Positions 29,201 to 44,358 of a stretch of 64,000 nt of DNA are shown in pieces. The notes beneath the pieces are model-generated. The model had not been told where the DNA came from. It made no database searches and was given only the letters and a program-made list of their open reading frames with translations. Where the stretch lies: NCBI GenBank assembly GCA_963931925.1, contig OZ007576.1:18551811-18615810 (forward strand), in the 5' to 3' direction. Numbering within the stretch: the stretch's first letter is position 1; each line of letters starts with the position of its first letter. Both the position numbers and the translations under genes were made by a program. The stretch is from Onchidella celtica (taxonomy: Eukaryota; Mollusca; Gastropoda; Systellommatophora; Onchidiidae).

Positions 29201-32200
29201 GCACCCACAGTAGCTGAGCAGCCTTATTTAAGGATAGCACTGCTCACCTCAACTGAGGAAGGGGCTAGAAAAGGTGCCCTAAAGAAAGCCCACTTCACAT
29301 CACCCTGACTGGTATACCGCGACCAGTGGGGATCCCTTTTTGCGGTCGAAACAAAAAGAAATTCAGCTTACTCAGGCTAGGAGCCTGGAATATACGCACA
29401 CTACAGGACAACTCAAACAACCCGGAAAGACGCACTGCACTTATTGCCATTGAGCTCAGCAGGTACAACCTGGACATAGTAGCACTCAGAGAGACCAGAC
29501 TCCCTGATAGTGGCCAACTCAAAGAGCTCAGTGGTGGATACACCTTCTTCTGGAAAGGCAAGGGTGCAGACGAACTGAGACAGCATGGTGTTGGGTTTGC
29601 AATTAAAAATGACCTTGTCAGAAACTTGCAGTCCATGCCAATTGAAATAAATGGCAGGCTAATGACACTCAGGATCCCAGTTGGGAAAAGCCAGTCAGCC
29701 ACCCTCGTTAGCGCATATGCGCCCACCATGACAAACCCAGATGAAGCCAAAGACAAGTTCTATTCTGATCTAGAATCTGTCATATGCTCTGTCCCGGCAG
29801 CTGATAAGCTGATTCTCTTGGGGGACTTCAATGCTAGGGTTGGCTCCGAAATCTCAGCGTGGCCAAATGTTTTTGGCCCTCATGGAGTTGGTTCATGCAA
29901 TAACAATGGGTTGCGCTTACTTACTTTGTGCGCTGAATTTGGCCTGTTCATTACCAACACAAATTTTAGTCTCCCCGTGAGAAACAGAACGTCATGGATG
30001 CATCCCCGCTCAAAGCATTGGCATCTCATAGACTATGTCATTGTGAGGAAGACTGACAGAAAGGATGTCCTTGTAACAAAGGCGATGTGTGGTGCCGAGT
30101 GTGGAACTGACCACAGAGGCATTGTTTGCAAGCTCAGACTAACATTGAGGCGCAATAGACGCCCTCAAGGGAAAGCGTCACCTAAACGCCTAAATGTTTC
30201 AAAACTCTGCTCAGCTGAGAAACAGAGCGAGCTCTCATCAGAACTCTCCTCAAAATTGGATTGCGTGACTTTTGACCCTGAGAACATTGAACAGAGCTGG
30301 ACTGACCTAAATACGACTGTACACTCTTGCGCCAGCAGCACAGTTGGTTTTCCTGTCCGCAAGCACCAGGACTGGTTCAATGATAATGGTAATGAAATCA
30401 AAGTGCTCATCAAAGAAAAAAATAGTCTCATCCAAGCTCACTGCAGTGACCCCTCTTCCACAGCAAAAGCTGATGCACTGCGTCCATGTAAGGGTGTACT
30501 CCAGAAGAAGCTGAGGAAAATGAAAAATGACTGGCTTGAAGAGCGAGTAAGAGAAACTCAGAAATATGCCGACACAAACAACACTAGAAAGTTCTTTGAG
30601 AGCCTCCGAGCTGTGTTTGGACCATCCCGCTCTGGCACTACGCCACTTCTTGCGTCAGATGGTTCAACACGCATTGTTGAATTGAATGCCATAATTCAGC
30701 CTTGGGCAGAACATTTCGGAGGTGTGCTAAATCGGCCATCAAATATAAATACTGAGTCCATTGACCGCCTCCCTCAGACTCCTATTAATGCAGCTCTTGC
30801 CAAGCCACTCACAGCAAATGAGACCCGAACTGCCACAAATCAGATGTCCTGTAACAAATCACCAGGCGTGGATTCAATTCCTGCTGAGGTGTATGCCTTC
30901 GGTGGAGAAAAGCTTATTGAAAGGTTGACCGAGTTGTTCAATCATATGTTGAAAGCAGGGAAGCTGCCACAGGACTTCAAAGATGCTTCAATCATCCATC
31001 TGTACAAAAACAAAGGGGACAGCCAAGTCTGTGACAACCATCGGGGAATCTCTCTACTTTCAATTGCTGGCAAAATATTGGCAAGAATGCTTCTGAATCG
31101 CCTTCTTGATCACCTCTCGTCAAATGACTTGCTTCCCGAGAGCCAATGTGGCTTTCGTAAAGAGAGGGGAACGGCGGATATGATTTTTGCTGCCAGACAG
31201 ATTCAGGAAAAATGCATGGAACAAAATAAAGCGCTGTATATCACATTTGTTGACCTCACAAAAGCATTTGACACAGTGTGTCGTGAAGGCCTCTGGAAAA
31301 TCTTGGCGAAGTTTGGGTGTCCACCCGAATTCATCACAATAGTGCGCCAGTTTCATGATGGCATGCAAGCTGCAGTCAAAAGCAACGGCAGTGTTTCAGA
31401 GCCCTTTGCTGTCACAAATGGGGTAAAACAGGGTTGTGTCTTAGCCCCAACCCTGTTCAGCATCATGTTCTCTGCAATGCTACAAGAGGCCTTTAGCTCT
31501 CCTCCTCAAGGGGTAAGCATCAAGTACCGAACTGATGGCAGTCTATTCAACCTCAGGCGACTTCAGGCAAAAACCAAAACCAAAAGTACTCAAGTCTGTG
31601 ACCTACTATTTGCTGATGATTGTGCACTTCTGGCACACGATGAGGATAGCATGCAAAACTTTGTTGATAAGTTCTCCAGTGCCTGTGACAACTTTGGCCT
31701 CACAATAAGCACAAAGAAGACGGAAGTGCTCCATCAGCCTACTCCAGACGACAAGTATCCTGTGACCCCAAATATCAAAGTCCATGACAGTCTTCTGAAG
31801 GTGTCGGAGAACTTCACCTATCTTGGCAGTACACTGTCTTCCGCGGCTCGTGTTGATACTGAAATTCTCTCAAGAATCAGCAAAGCCAGCTCTGCATTTG
31901 GCATGCTTCGAAAGAGAGTATGGGATGTTGCCGGCATTCGCACAGACACTAAGCTGAAAGTGTACAATGCTGTGGTCCTTCCCACCCTACTCTATGGGGC
32001 TGAAACCTGGACAGTGTACCAATCGCATGCCAGAAAGCTAAATCACTTTCATCTGGCCTGCCTTAGAAAGATCCTAAGGATCAAATGGCAGGATAAAATT
32101 CCAGACACTGAGGTCCTCAATCGTGCCAAGCAATTGAGCATCTTCTGCCACCTGAAAAAAATTCAGCTACGTTGGTCAGGACATGTTGTCAGAATGCCCG

Positions 32201-35200
32201 ACTCCAGACACCCTAAGCAAATCTTCTTCTCTGAGCTCTCCAATGGAACGAGGAATGTTGGGGCCCCAAAGAGACGTTACAAAGACACTCTCAAGCAATC
32301 ACTGAAGGCCTTTGCCGTTGATGTGAGTGAGTGGGAAAAGCTCTCGCTTGATCGTGCAAATTGGAGGGCGGCCCTTACCAGAGGCAGCAAAGCATGGGAA
32401 GCTGACAGAGTCCAGCAGGCTATCAAAAAAAGAGAACGGCGCAAGAAAAGGCCCATTGGTACTGAACCAACGGAGCGCTCTTGTCATTTATGCGGAAGGG
32501 TCTGCAGGGCAAAAATAGGACTTATCAGTCACATGAGAAGCCATAAGTCATGAAAGAACAGTCTTTCCATTCTGTCCTCTGTGTCCTTTAGTTCTCTTTA
32601 TGGTCCATGTGTTGAAATTCTCAACAATTTCTGTTCTTTATTCCTCTGGTGTTGTTAAGGTTATCATCATACCTGATGGACCAACTATTATAATCCCATT
32701 AGGGAAATTTGTCTTTGTGCCATGGCAGCCCAGTTAGAACTGGAGCAGGCACGTCGACGCCACAGTGCAGCGCCGGTCGGCGTTTTTTTTTTTTTGGGGG
32801 GGGGGGGGAGGTAGGAAGGATGAATTTTATGTAATTTTTCCCGGGCAGCGGCCTGTTCGGCCTGCTCTTTTCGATTTCCACTGCCAAGGTATCTTTAACG
32901 TGTGCAACGTGCACAAGGGCCCTCCGATTTCTTCGTCCTTATTCGAGAAGACTAGGTACTCGATCCTACCCCCCGTAGGATCAGGGACAGGAAAATATGA
33001 GAAAAATCCCAAACTTCCAACATGCCTGCACCGATCGGGATTTGAACCCGTTACCTTCGGCATGAGAGGCGAGCACCTTGCCTCTTGGCCATCGCCTCCC
33101 GAGATGTTTCGACCCTTGATTTTCTCACACAATTTGAGGATCAAGCCGCGGCCAGGCCTCACCCAGGCTATGAGTAAGGAAAACAAAAACAAACCCACAC
33201 TCGATGTATAGGCTAACTACAATTATCCTAATAATACGCAATCTTCCCGAAACAGGATACTTTTTCTTAAGGCGGTTGTTGTAAGGACGTACACACCCCC
33301 AAGCGTTTTGAACTACGGGCGCTCATGTCTACGTACGTGCCTATCCCTAACCCCGTCCGTTTCCGCAACCCTACATCTTATAGAATCTCTAACCCGGCCC
33401 CCCTACCTTCTCAACAAAAAAGAAAGGAAAATGAGGAGGGGGGGGGGGAAGCAAAAAGAAAATCTAAAAGAATAATTGATCATAATGATTAAGACTGTTG
33501 TTGGGAGTATTTCGAGACGAGCTGTCTAGCTCTGGAGTAACAAAAGGCTTTAAAATATGTACGCCAGCGCAAAGACAACAACAACAAAACCGACTTGGGG
33601 AACATAAGGTATTGCAACAACATTCTGTTTAAAAAGACCCCGGAAAAATTGTGGAGCCGCCGCATGACGCAGGCCTGTGTTGCAAAGCCTCCAGTAGAAA
33701 CATAAATTCATTATAAATCTTTGTGAATGAAAGCGAATGTGTGTTTGTCTGTGTGTTAACAAAAACATATTGGCTCATGCAGCTCCAATTTACATGAAAT
33801 TTTGAAGATGTCTTTTTTTCGCCCTGCAAAAGGTTCTCTTCACATCTGGAATCTCCAACTGGCGGGGATGTATCTTTCTCGTGTTTGCTTTGTATCGCTG
33901 ACTGCTCGCCTTCGATCCCTTTTTCTTTTTCTTTTTTTTCGCCAGCACATGGTCTGTAACTTTAACACTTCCTGCCGGCTGATTTAAATTATGTGACGTG
34001 CTCACGGATAGAACACGGGAATACTTACAATGATCTCAAATTGATTGTGATAGTTAAATTTTATAGCTTCTATTTCTTTATATCAACAAATTGTTTCCCC
34101 ATTAAAATTCGTTTTTATTATTCTAAACCCTTAACTAAAGCCTGTTGTTATAAATGCGTACCGACCCCAACTATCTTTCGCTAGGGGCGCGTAGGTATAC
34201 GTACTATCCCTAACCTCGTCCTTATCCTCAGACCTAAATCTTACCGAAACCCTAACCCTGCCCCACCCACCCTTTCAACAAGAACAACAAAAAAGAGGAA
34301 AAATAGAAAGAAAATCTGAAAGAATAATTAATCATAATTAATTAAAGGCTGTTGTCAAGGAGCATTTCGTTAGGAGCGCTCTAGCTTTGGAGTCACAACA
34401 GGCTTTAATATACACGTACGGCTAGCGCAAAAACCTGGGGTCCTACGTATTTTTAACAAGATTCTCAATTAAATGGGCCCAAAGTCCAAGTAGCCGTCCG
34501 CAAGAGCAAATTTTAAAGCCCGTGCGGAGCGTGCCTTTCAAGCTTGTATAACAATAAATTCCAAACAATAAAATGTTAATGTTTGGTCCATTTCTGGTTC
34601 TTTTGAAGTTTGTTGTATAGTTCCTTCATTGTTTGTTGCTAGCCAGGGCGGAAATGTTCTTTATCTCTTTTTAACTTCTTGGGGCAGGTCAATTTGTTCC
34701 TGCGAGTCCCAAACCGGGAGCCCCCCCCCCCCACACACACACACCTTTTCTTCAAACGTATGGATAGCAATGACAAGGTTTGTGAATAATCTTAACCTTT
34801 TCTGGTTTGACATATTCATAGATAGATGGAATGATCCCGTCTATGTTATTTTGTAAAAATATGTCTTTCTTTGGCTTTTGTGGAGTGGATGTTAAAGCAC
34901 ACGCCAGAGGAAAGATTGTTGTATGACATCGATTGGCCCAATCGCTGGCGGTAGAACTGTATAGCTATGGCCAGGGGAAAGTTTCAATGCACTTGAACAC
35001 ACTTTAAAAGGCGTAACAACAACAGCAAAGAGCAAGGGCACAAGACGTCGTATATGCCGGCCGTAACTGCCTAGAGGAAATGACAAAAAAAAACACCAAA
35101 AAAAATTGGAGACTACATGAACAATGGCTGATCCCAGTATCTAGAAGCGTTCAAGCTGGAACAAGTTTAGGGGGAAAACATGGAGGCTTGAGTAGGGTGT

Positions 35201-38200
35201 GAAAAACGCCGAAGTTCATGGAGTGTTAAGGTGAGAAGAAAATTGTTTAAGGGCAAATATTTAATCACTCGAAAAATGGGACATGCGATAACTTTTATGT
35301 CCGTGATTAAAAAAATTACCAGTATACCCTTTCAACTGATGGACCGTTTGTTCTATTCCAGTAACTAATCTGGATTAGGAAATAAACACATCACTAATGA
35401 GTGCCAGGCCCACTTTCGACAGAAACAAGATCTTCCACTGGCTGGAGCAGATGGCCCACACCCTTAATCCATTCGACACCAGTGTGTTAAATTGACTTAA
35501 TGGGTCTGAAACTGCCTTTCTTGGTGGCGCTGTGATGCTGGACAAATTGTTTCCCTCTCTAACTTGTGAAATAGCACAGGAAATCATTGGTTCAAAGTAG
35601 GCTGGAAGTCAAGAGAGGACGACAACTTGATATTATCTTAGGAAAATGTCCATGATGTGGCGTGCAGAAAGGGGCGTGGGGTGGGGGTGGGGGGGAGCAG
35701 AGGAGGCGAATGCCCTTGGCATCAATTTCAGGGGGCCCCCAATCAAAGGGTGTCTCGGCCCTATACTTGAGTCTTGGGGCTTAAAACTAAGGAGTTGTCC
35801 CCGGGCGTGGTGAGGCATTAGCGAACCTCGGCAGGCCACTGCGTCCATGTTGTCTCACAATTGTCCTTTAAAGGGCAGGAACCTGATGTTGGACAAAAAT
35901 AAATACAACGACCTTCTGTCACAGTATGTCGTGCACTGAACTGTGACAACGTTCACTTTCAGCCCCGTCCCTAAGGTCTGTAGGAAATTGTATAAACTAA
36001 TGGCTACCGTAGTTCTGGTTTCTTCCAACTCCACCTTGTGCACAACTGAGACATCCGATGTTAAACGTTTGCGGCTTTTGTATTATGATAAGGAGTTAGA
36101 ATAAAACGGAACTGTAAAACAGCTTGATAAGTGCCACAACGCATTTTAAACATTACCAATGTGTGCATTTGTTAAATCTCTTGTATATACTAAAAGATCC
36201 CCAATTTTTCAGTAAATGGACATAGAACAAACAAGAACTCAAGTCGTGAAATCTACTGATGAAGGTGAGATTGAACGGACCTGTACAAAGATAGAAATAG
36301 GCCAAAAACCAGATAAGAAATGTAGGCCCCAAATTTCTAAATTGCTCAGTACGTATTTTTGAATTCAGTTCTAAACACATTTATTTTTATTATTGGCATT
36401 AATCTTTTATGACCCCCCCCCACCCCCACCGCAACCTCTTTTGTTCTAGCCTGGGAACGGGGGGGGGGAGGGGAGAGGGGGGAGGGGAGAGGGGGGGTAG
36501 CATATGAGGCATTCAATGGAAAACGCCATCAAACCTACTGGATCTAAGATGTCCAATCCATGCCACACAGGATTTTGTCCAACTGAATGAATCAATCATT
36601 TGATGGAGGCTGTTGTATGTCAGTTCCTACCTGTATCTGGACACCTTTACCACCTGCCCTGTCCCGGATACTGGCAGGCAAGGTCAGGGACGAGGTCTTG
36701 GCCTTGACCTTCCTTCCGGCCACCTGAGCTGCATTTTTGTGTCTTTCAACTGACAGCTCAAGTCCGGGAGAACCTGGTCAGGACAGAGGTCAACACTGAA
36801 CGTCACTCAAACCATAAGCATTGCTACCCTAAAGCCGCTCACTTCCTAACACGGCACCATCTCCCACATCAACACAGTCACCACCCCACGCCTTCTCCGC
36901 CAGTATCACAGTCCGACATTACCACCAACGACATCATCTGTTGCTGCCACCATCAACACTTTCATCGCTGTAACTACAAACAGCTCCCCGCCATTTCCAT
37001 CACCACAAATACCACAACTCACAGAACCCAACCCCAAGAATCCCAGCCCATCACCACTTACAGCCACAACCACCATCACCACCACCAACCACAACATCAT
37101 CCCGCTTCCACCATTAACATCACCAGGTTGTCAACATCCACACAGCACAACAAAACATAACAGTCATTTAGACACAAAAAAGGACTACTAAGAGAGCAAA
37201 TCAGTGTAATCCCCAGCCCCACCCCTAACTACAGCAGCAACAACAATAACAGCAACAACACCAAACAAACATATCGCCTTACTTATTGTTGTAGCAAAGG
37301 ATATCTGGTCCGCGGACTGAGAGACCACAATGTCTCCGATAGCAAACAATGAATTTTGTACTTGGTTCATCACTTTATTCACCTGCCAAAATACGGGAAA
37401 TTTTATCATGTATAAGAAAATTAATAAGGGCATGATGGCCATGACAAGAGGAATATGAAAACAGGGCGGAATAGCAGGAGGGATAAGAGGAGAATACATG
37501 ATGATGTGGCGAAGAAAATAAACGTGAAGCTAAAGAGGAAACGGAAGGCATTACAGTACATACAATACAGGAGAAAGAGGTTCATATAGACCTTAAACGT
37601 TCATGTCTGACCAAACAGCTGAATAGTGTCACGCGAGACACAGAACACCGAGACCAACCATTCATTCTCTCACTAAAGTGTCCACGAATTTCTCGCGTAT
37701 AAATTTTAATACGGTGAGCACCGCACTACTTTTTTTCGTTCTATTATGACGGAGCGTGGTGCGAATGGTTGCACTGTTGACATCGATGATACCCGCGCAA
37801 ATCGGAGGGCGGAATATGACGAATTTATTCACCACAGTATCCTGTGTCCCGGGTGTCAAGGTCTTTGAATTAAGGATATCCTATTAGATAATCAAGGATA
37901 CTAGAAAGGACAAGATGAGACACTACCTTCTTCGCACCACAAAATTAAAAAAAACGTGAATACAATTTGCCCACTGATCGGGGGCGGGGCCCATGGCGCA
38001 TGGTATAAAAAGAATTCTTGATATAATGATACATTTAGTATGCAAAATTGTGTTAGATATACTGCGACTAAGAAAAAAAATAGCCAGAGTTATAATTCCA
38101 CAATAAGTGACGTGAATCAAGGCCTATAGCACAAAATTCAATATTTTCCCTTTTTTGGCTTTGTAAAATACGGCACTATTCATGACTTCTGCGCGTTTGC

Positions 38201-41200
38201 CGCTAGGTGGCGGTGCGAAATCTGTGCGAAATCTGTGCACGCTAAAAGCACTAGCTGTCTTATCGTGTCGGCAGATCAAAATCAGTTAGTGCGCGCCAAG
38301 CCTTACAGTTCTTTCTCTTTCAACATAAAAAAGAACACAAGTTAGAGAAATATTGCACTAAGATAGACAGACTAACCTGATCCTTCCCGCAGATATACGC
38401 TGAGGATTGTCCCCCACACTGGAGAGATGATACAGCTGAGGCAGCGTGTCCACTTGTACCAATTAAACCTGGGGAACGTGTAAACAATTCGTGTCTTAGA
38501 ATAACAAGGTTTTGTCTCCACTTTTTGGCTGAACTGAGTTACACACTACTTCTACGCACCTTTTCCACAGTGTGTCAATGTGTGGAGAGGATTAGGTGTG
38601 TAATTTGTCAGTATAACTAAAAAGAAAAAAGAGTCGTATCTCTAAAAGCTATAGCACCAGATATTTCAATCACCGGTTTCTCGAAAATTGGCGGAAAGAA
38701 GTTAGAACCTTTTCATTCTAAGGGGGTGAACTGATTTTCATGCAAGTAAGAGCCCAGACACTGTGGTTTCGGTTTTGTTTGGCTTCCGGCAGTTTTGCCG
38801 AAAGATGCGTCTCAAGGAGAAGCGAAAGGAGACGAAAGTGGGAGCATTGGGCGCTTTAAAAGGCGCAATGAAAGTTTTTGACAACTCGGCTATTCGGTAA
38901 GACGACATTAACCTTATTCGGCAAACGTACGAAAATGAAACTAAACCGATAACCACTGTGTCCGGTTTCTAACGTAACAATTGCCGTTATAAAATCAGGT
39001 GAAGCGAGACAGAACTGATGACGATCTTCAGAGGAATAATGAATTCTTTCATTAGATGTTTCGGCCTTCAACTTCCTAACATCTTCTAAAAGCCCAGCCG
39101 CACCGAGGGCATGACTCTCGGCCTTCGTCACCCACCTTTTTCGTCACTTTGGATTTGAACCGGAGCCGCTTTTTCGCTGAAAGTGTCTTATCCATTCTGC
39201 CAATACTGCCACAAAGAACAGACCCAGCAGTCCACGACAATAGCAATAATCAATGGCGGACCTACATTTTTGGGACGACCCTGAAGCTTGAACTGTTATG
39301 GAGCCCTTTCGCAACCAGCAACGGTAGAGCAACATCCAAAATTCACTCATTAAACAATGTTTCTTCAATGTCCCTCTGGGATTAGGGTCCCTGAATCTTA
39401 AGCTTCATTAATGTCATAGTAGATCCGCCACTGGCATTGAAACACTCGAGGTTTTGAAACAACATAGAAACTAGCTGGGATTGTCTCGGGGATTGTTTCA
39501 GAGTTAAACCCATTTGTTTTAGTGTCAGTCCAATTTCATACTTGAGCGTGCATTAGGCTATTTTTAAACTCTTCAGACAACACTTAATGATCCATGACGT
39601 CAGATTTACAAACGTGAATGAACATGCAACATGTTTACCTCCGTTGTGGACGTTGGATAGACGGAAAAGAAGGGCGGCCATAGAAATGCCCAATAATTCA
39701 CCAAGATGGTTTTTCTCTACGGAAACAACATTTTTGTTACAGAGCAATTAAAATAGAAATAACAGTTTATATTTGTCCAAAAAAACAACAACACAAACGC
39801 ACACACACACACAAAACTCCGATTTTTTTAACACGCTCTGGCGCTGCTCATACAGCCCGGACTGGCGTGAAATTTGAAGGTGCCTTCCTTTCGATCTTTG
39901 GATGGTTCTTTTGTACATTTGGAGATTTGACATTATATTTTTTTCTGAGTTTGCTTTGTGTCTTTGATTTTGCTCTAATCGTTTTTCTTTTTTTTTTTTC
40001 ATGAACCGATGCGCCAGTGATGTCATCACTTCCTGCTGGTTGTCAAAATATTTTTAAAAAGTGAGACTAAGTACATGAAGAAATCCGTCTAATGAAAATA
40101 AAAATTAAAAACTTCTAAATTCTTTGACCCAGGGTTTATGTTGCAATCATTGTTTCGCAAAAAAAAACAACGTATTACGCAGGATTGCCAACATTTCAAA
40201 TGTTGAAGTTTTTTTGGTTTTTTTTTTGGGGGGGGGGAGGGGGGGGGGTTAACTTTCGTTGCTGTTGTTGTTGTTGTTGTTTTTCCTAACGCAGGTCTTT
40301 GTGCTTTTTTATCCCTTGGCCACATTCTATTTTCGTCAATTTCTTTCTTCTTTCCCGTTCTCGTTTCTTCCCTCAGACTGAAAGAGGCCCGAGTTCGGTT
40401 GAAAACTGGCAAAGCTACTATTTAGTCTGTCAGAAAATGAATTATGAAACCACTTTCCCCGTTCTCTTTTTATTTCGACACTTTTAACGTGAGTAGTTAA
40501 TCGAGAATGTCACCTCAGACTAAATGTTCCAGTTATCATATTTTATTCATAGTTACGTCAGTATCCGTTTCAAGCCCATAACAGTTAACCCACAGAAGTT
40601 GTTTCTTATTGTAGTTTCAGTCAATAAACTCACACATTTACTTTTGTGGTAGCGACAGGCATCAGGGAGTTCTTGAACGCCTATGGTTAATTATTAACTT
40701 TATTTGAACTTGAGGGGAGTGAAAATAAAGACCTGATTGTATTTGGCATGACTGCGTCTCTTTGAAGCATTATTTATTTTGGGATGAAATAAAAATGAGT
40801 TGGCAAGGAAAAGTGGACATTTTAACCGTACAGCTTTAAATTTAGATTTATCACTGAAATAGAAAAGACCGTTGATTCAAAGCTGAGAGGTTTTCACTCA
40901 GGACAGTAATGAAGCTGAATCCAGTCTTATCGACAGAAGGCCGCCTTCAAGCCTTGACGTAAAACTCATTATCCACACCGTGTTCAGTAGAAAAAAAGTT
41001 GTTTTCTTCACTAACACTTGTGTCTGGTCGTTTGTATGTTTTCCCATATAATCAAAGTTGTCCAAAAAGTGGAACAGAATTTCTGTTGCAGGTCAGCTGC
41101 ATTGTATTGATATCAACACAAAGTCTGTCCAGAATAGGATTAAGCAAGTTTTGTTTGTCGTTTTTTTTTTTGCATTGGTGTGAAATGAATGCTCGGAGAA

Positions 41201-44200
41201 GCTTTTTCTCATTGCAGGATTAGAGAAGAGAGGAGTGCTTAGGACTTCTAATTCGTTAGTCGCCGTCTTTCTGTCTGTCTGTCCGCGCATGTCCGTCCTT
41301 CGTCCCTTTTGTCTATCTGTCTGACCAATTAATAATTACACTCAGCGAATTCATGTAAAACAGAAAAAAAAATGCGTTCCTTTGTAATTTAAAACGTCTT
41401 CCCAATACTTGTATTTTCACACACACACACACATATAAGCATGGACATAAAACTAAAGCTCTGTTTGTTTTTCCTTAATTATGACCTGCGTGAACTACTA
41501 GTTACAGCCTCATTCGCCCCAAAATCCTAGGTCACGGTGATTCTCTCAACGGAGAGCTAACATCAATGTCAATCGACTTTCGATTCCTTCACATTTCACA
41601 TTTATGAAAGCCATTAATGTGTGAGTACCTTGTGGAAAACATTTGTTTATCCATTGACACGGATCTCAGGTCGCTGGATCAACAAATAAATTGAATTGGT
41701 ATACTATGAATATTTCATGGACTGAGGCGGCGAAAGTGTAATTACAGTATGTAATTTATATGTTGTCATTATTCAAGGCTTCTGTGAAGGTTGGGTTTTT
41801 ACGCAGCAGTTGGTTTTGCATTCCGGTTGTATAATACACTGAAACAAAGAGTATCTGCGTCACGCCTTTGCAACTAGGCAAGGCCTAATCCAAGGAATAT
41901 AGATTTCTAGGATTTCTACTGGCTTATACCATACGAACACCCCGACCTGCGCCAGGAATTTCACGAAACACGTGCAGTAATAATGGGCGTCACACGTGGA
42001 ATGGGGTTAAGAAAGCCAACCTACAAAACAACTCGTTTTCTTTCACATTATGCATAGTATTATCACTCCTAAATATTTTTTCTAAACATAGGAATGGCAA
42101 ATATTTTTTTGGAAACAGAAAAAGCCAATGTGGCAACTGCCTTATCCATGACAAAGTATTATTAGTATCCTGGCTTTTCTTTTCTTTTTTTTTTTTAACA
42201 CAGCAATGCCTTTGCACACCAAAAGCCAATATTATATGGCAAGTGGTTATCTCTGACATAATATTAAGTAGAACTCCTGGCTTTCTTTTAAAACACAATA
42301 ATGCCAAACATCTCATTTAGACACACGAAAAAAACAGTACGGTAGCTACTTATGTGTGACGTAATGTTAATTGTAACTGCTGACCTTTTCAAAAATTGTC
42401 GTGCCAAATTCTTTTGGACAGAGAAAAAGCAAATGTGGCAACTGCTTAGTTATGGCATAAAGAATTATAGAATTTTAAAGCCAGGGATTTGTAAACACTG
42501 TAATGCCAAATTCTCCTGGACACTTAAACCATTTCATTATCGGCAGTCCCATTCCGGCTTTTTTTTCAAAATGCAACTAACTCCAGCGTTATTTTCAAGG
42601 CATACCTACTTGTGTGTACATCGATCGCCAGTGGCTACCCCAGCACCTTTTCGCCTGATTAGTCAAGCAAGCCCTTATTTACAAGGCATACCTTGAAACT
42701 AACTCCAGGTTTCAGATTTATATTTTTCCAACTTTGATATAAAATCGGAATAGGATGCACAAACGTCGCCTACCTTAATACTGAAACAGCTTCTGATTGG
42801 TCAATGAAATATGCCTTGAAAATAACGCTGGCGTTAGTTCCAAGGCATACTAAAATAACCACTTCGTTTCAATATCTGGTATTGCCCACTCTCATGGATT
42901 TATGGACAATTTAAGAACAGTTTACTGATGACAGGTCGGGATGATTTTTCTCATCAAGTAAACGGTTGCCAGATTGCCACATCTACCAAACACTGTAATA
43001 GTGATCGCTATGAACAATTAATGAATCGTCCACTAGTGAATGAGATCTCTAGCGGGAATGTGACCACCAACTCTATTCCAAATAGTTCTCAGTGATCACA
43101 GTTGTAGTATTCGTTGTGTTAAAAGCCCGGCCATTTGTTTATCCGATAGAATGATCAATTTTCTCCAACACAGACACTTGATCATTACACGTATGACAAT
43201 GATAGTGTACATAAAAATTAAGATAAAAATAAAATAGAACTTAAAAAAAACAAAAAACAATAACAAATTTTGAATAAATCAATACATGAATAAATAAACA
43301 AATAAATACATACATAAGTAAATGATTAATTGATTTATTTAGCCAATAACAAAAACAGAACAGACAAACAAAAAGTCACTATTGCAACTGGGTTTGAAAA
43401 TTTTTACCAGTCATTCTTCCTTCGTTTCTTGCGTCGATCATAGTGCCTCTAAAGATTTTTTTATTTTTGCGGGGATTGGATTGGGACAAAGTTCCGTTGC
43501 AGCATCTAGGACATTCCAGTGTTAGTGAAATTCATTTACAAACAAAGAAACAAACAAACAAAAGTGCTGCCAACTTCTGAAACGTGTATCTAGTCAGAAC
43601 AAGAGTTTAAAAGACAAAGACAAATGCATGAATCTCTCAATGAAAAGCTATGAATGTGAAATTTGGTGTGGCTTTTTTTTAACCTTCAAATATTCCACTC
43701 TCTTGAAAAAGTTCCGGGTGATACAGGATCAAATTAATAAAGAATGACAAAAATCAAATGTTACAGACGTTGTTGAACAATTCAGATCGAGTTACCGATT
43801 GTCTATGTTGTTTTTCAAGAATGCAAGTCTTGCTTTCGCATCTATAATATTTAACCTTTATGACAAAGAGAAATAGTTCAACTTTCGTTTTGTTGGTCCC
43901 TCAAATGAGAAACTGTACCAGTAACATTTATTGTTGTCAATATTTTTCGAGCTCTTGAAGTTATTTTCTTTGGAGAGACGCACTGGGATCAAAGTCCGTC
44001 TACGCCGTGTACGTTTGAAAACAATTTTTTTGGGTGAGACAAGATGGTGAGGGGCCATCCATCAGTACGCAATCTCAGACTTGTGCTTTTCATATCACTA
44101 TGGTAATGAATTTAAAAGTTTCGTTACTTTCTGACTTTCACCGAAAGGCTGTAGAATTATATAGTAATCAAATACTATGGCCTATGTGTCTAGTGAAACA

Positions 44201-44326
44201 CTAAAATCTAAAGATCCACTGCAAATATTTTTTAAAACATCGAGATCTTATCGTGGACATCCATCATTCTAAAAAAAATGGTCGTACGCGTGTACACAGG
44301 AGGAAGGGGAATTGAAACCTCCTTAA

Positions 44327-44358
<32 letters not shown>

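Noticed and set aside
28709-29308. 199-codon plus-strand frame as a LINE ORF1
   Set aside because: No ORF1 domain (coiled coil, RRM, zinc knuckle) is visible. Mentioned only as overlapping the EN/RT frame.
34250-34262. Telomeric repeat tract
   Set aside because: Only single CCCTAACCC-like words within a dispersed repeat, with no tandem array.
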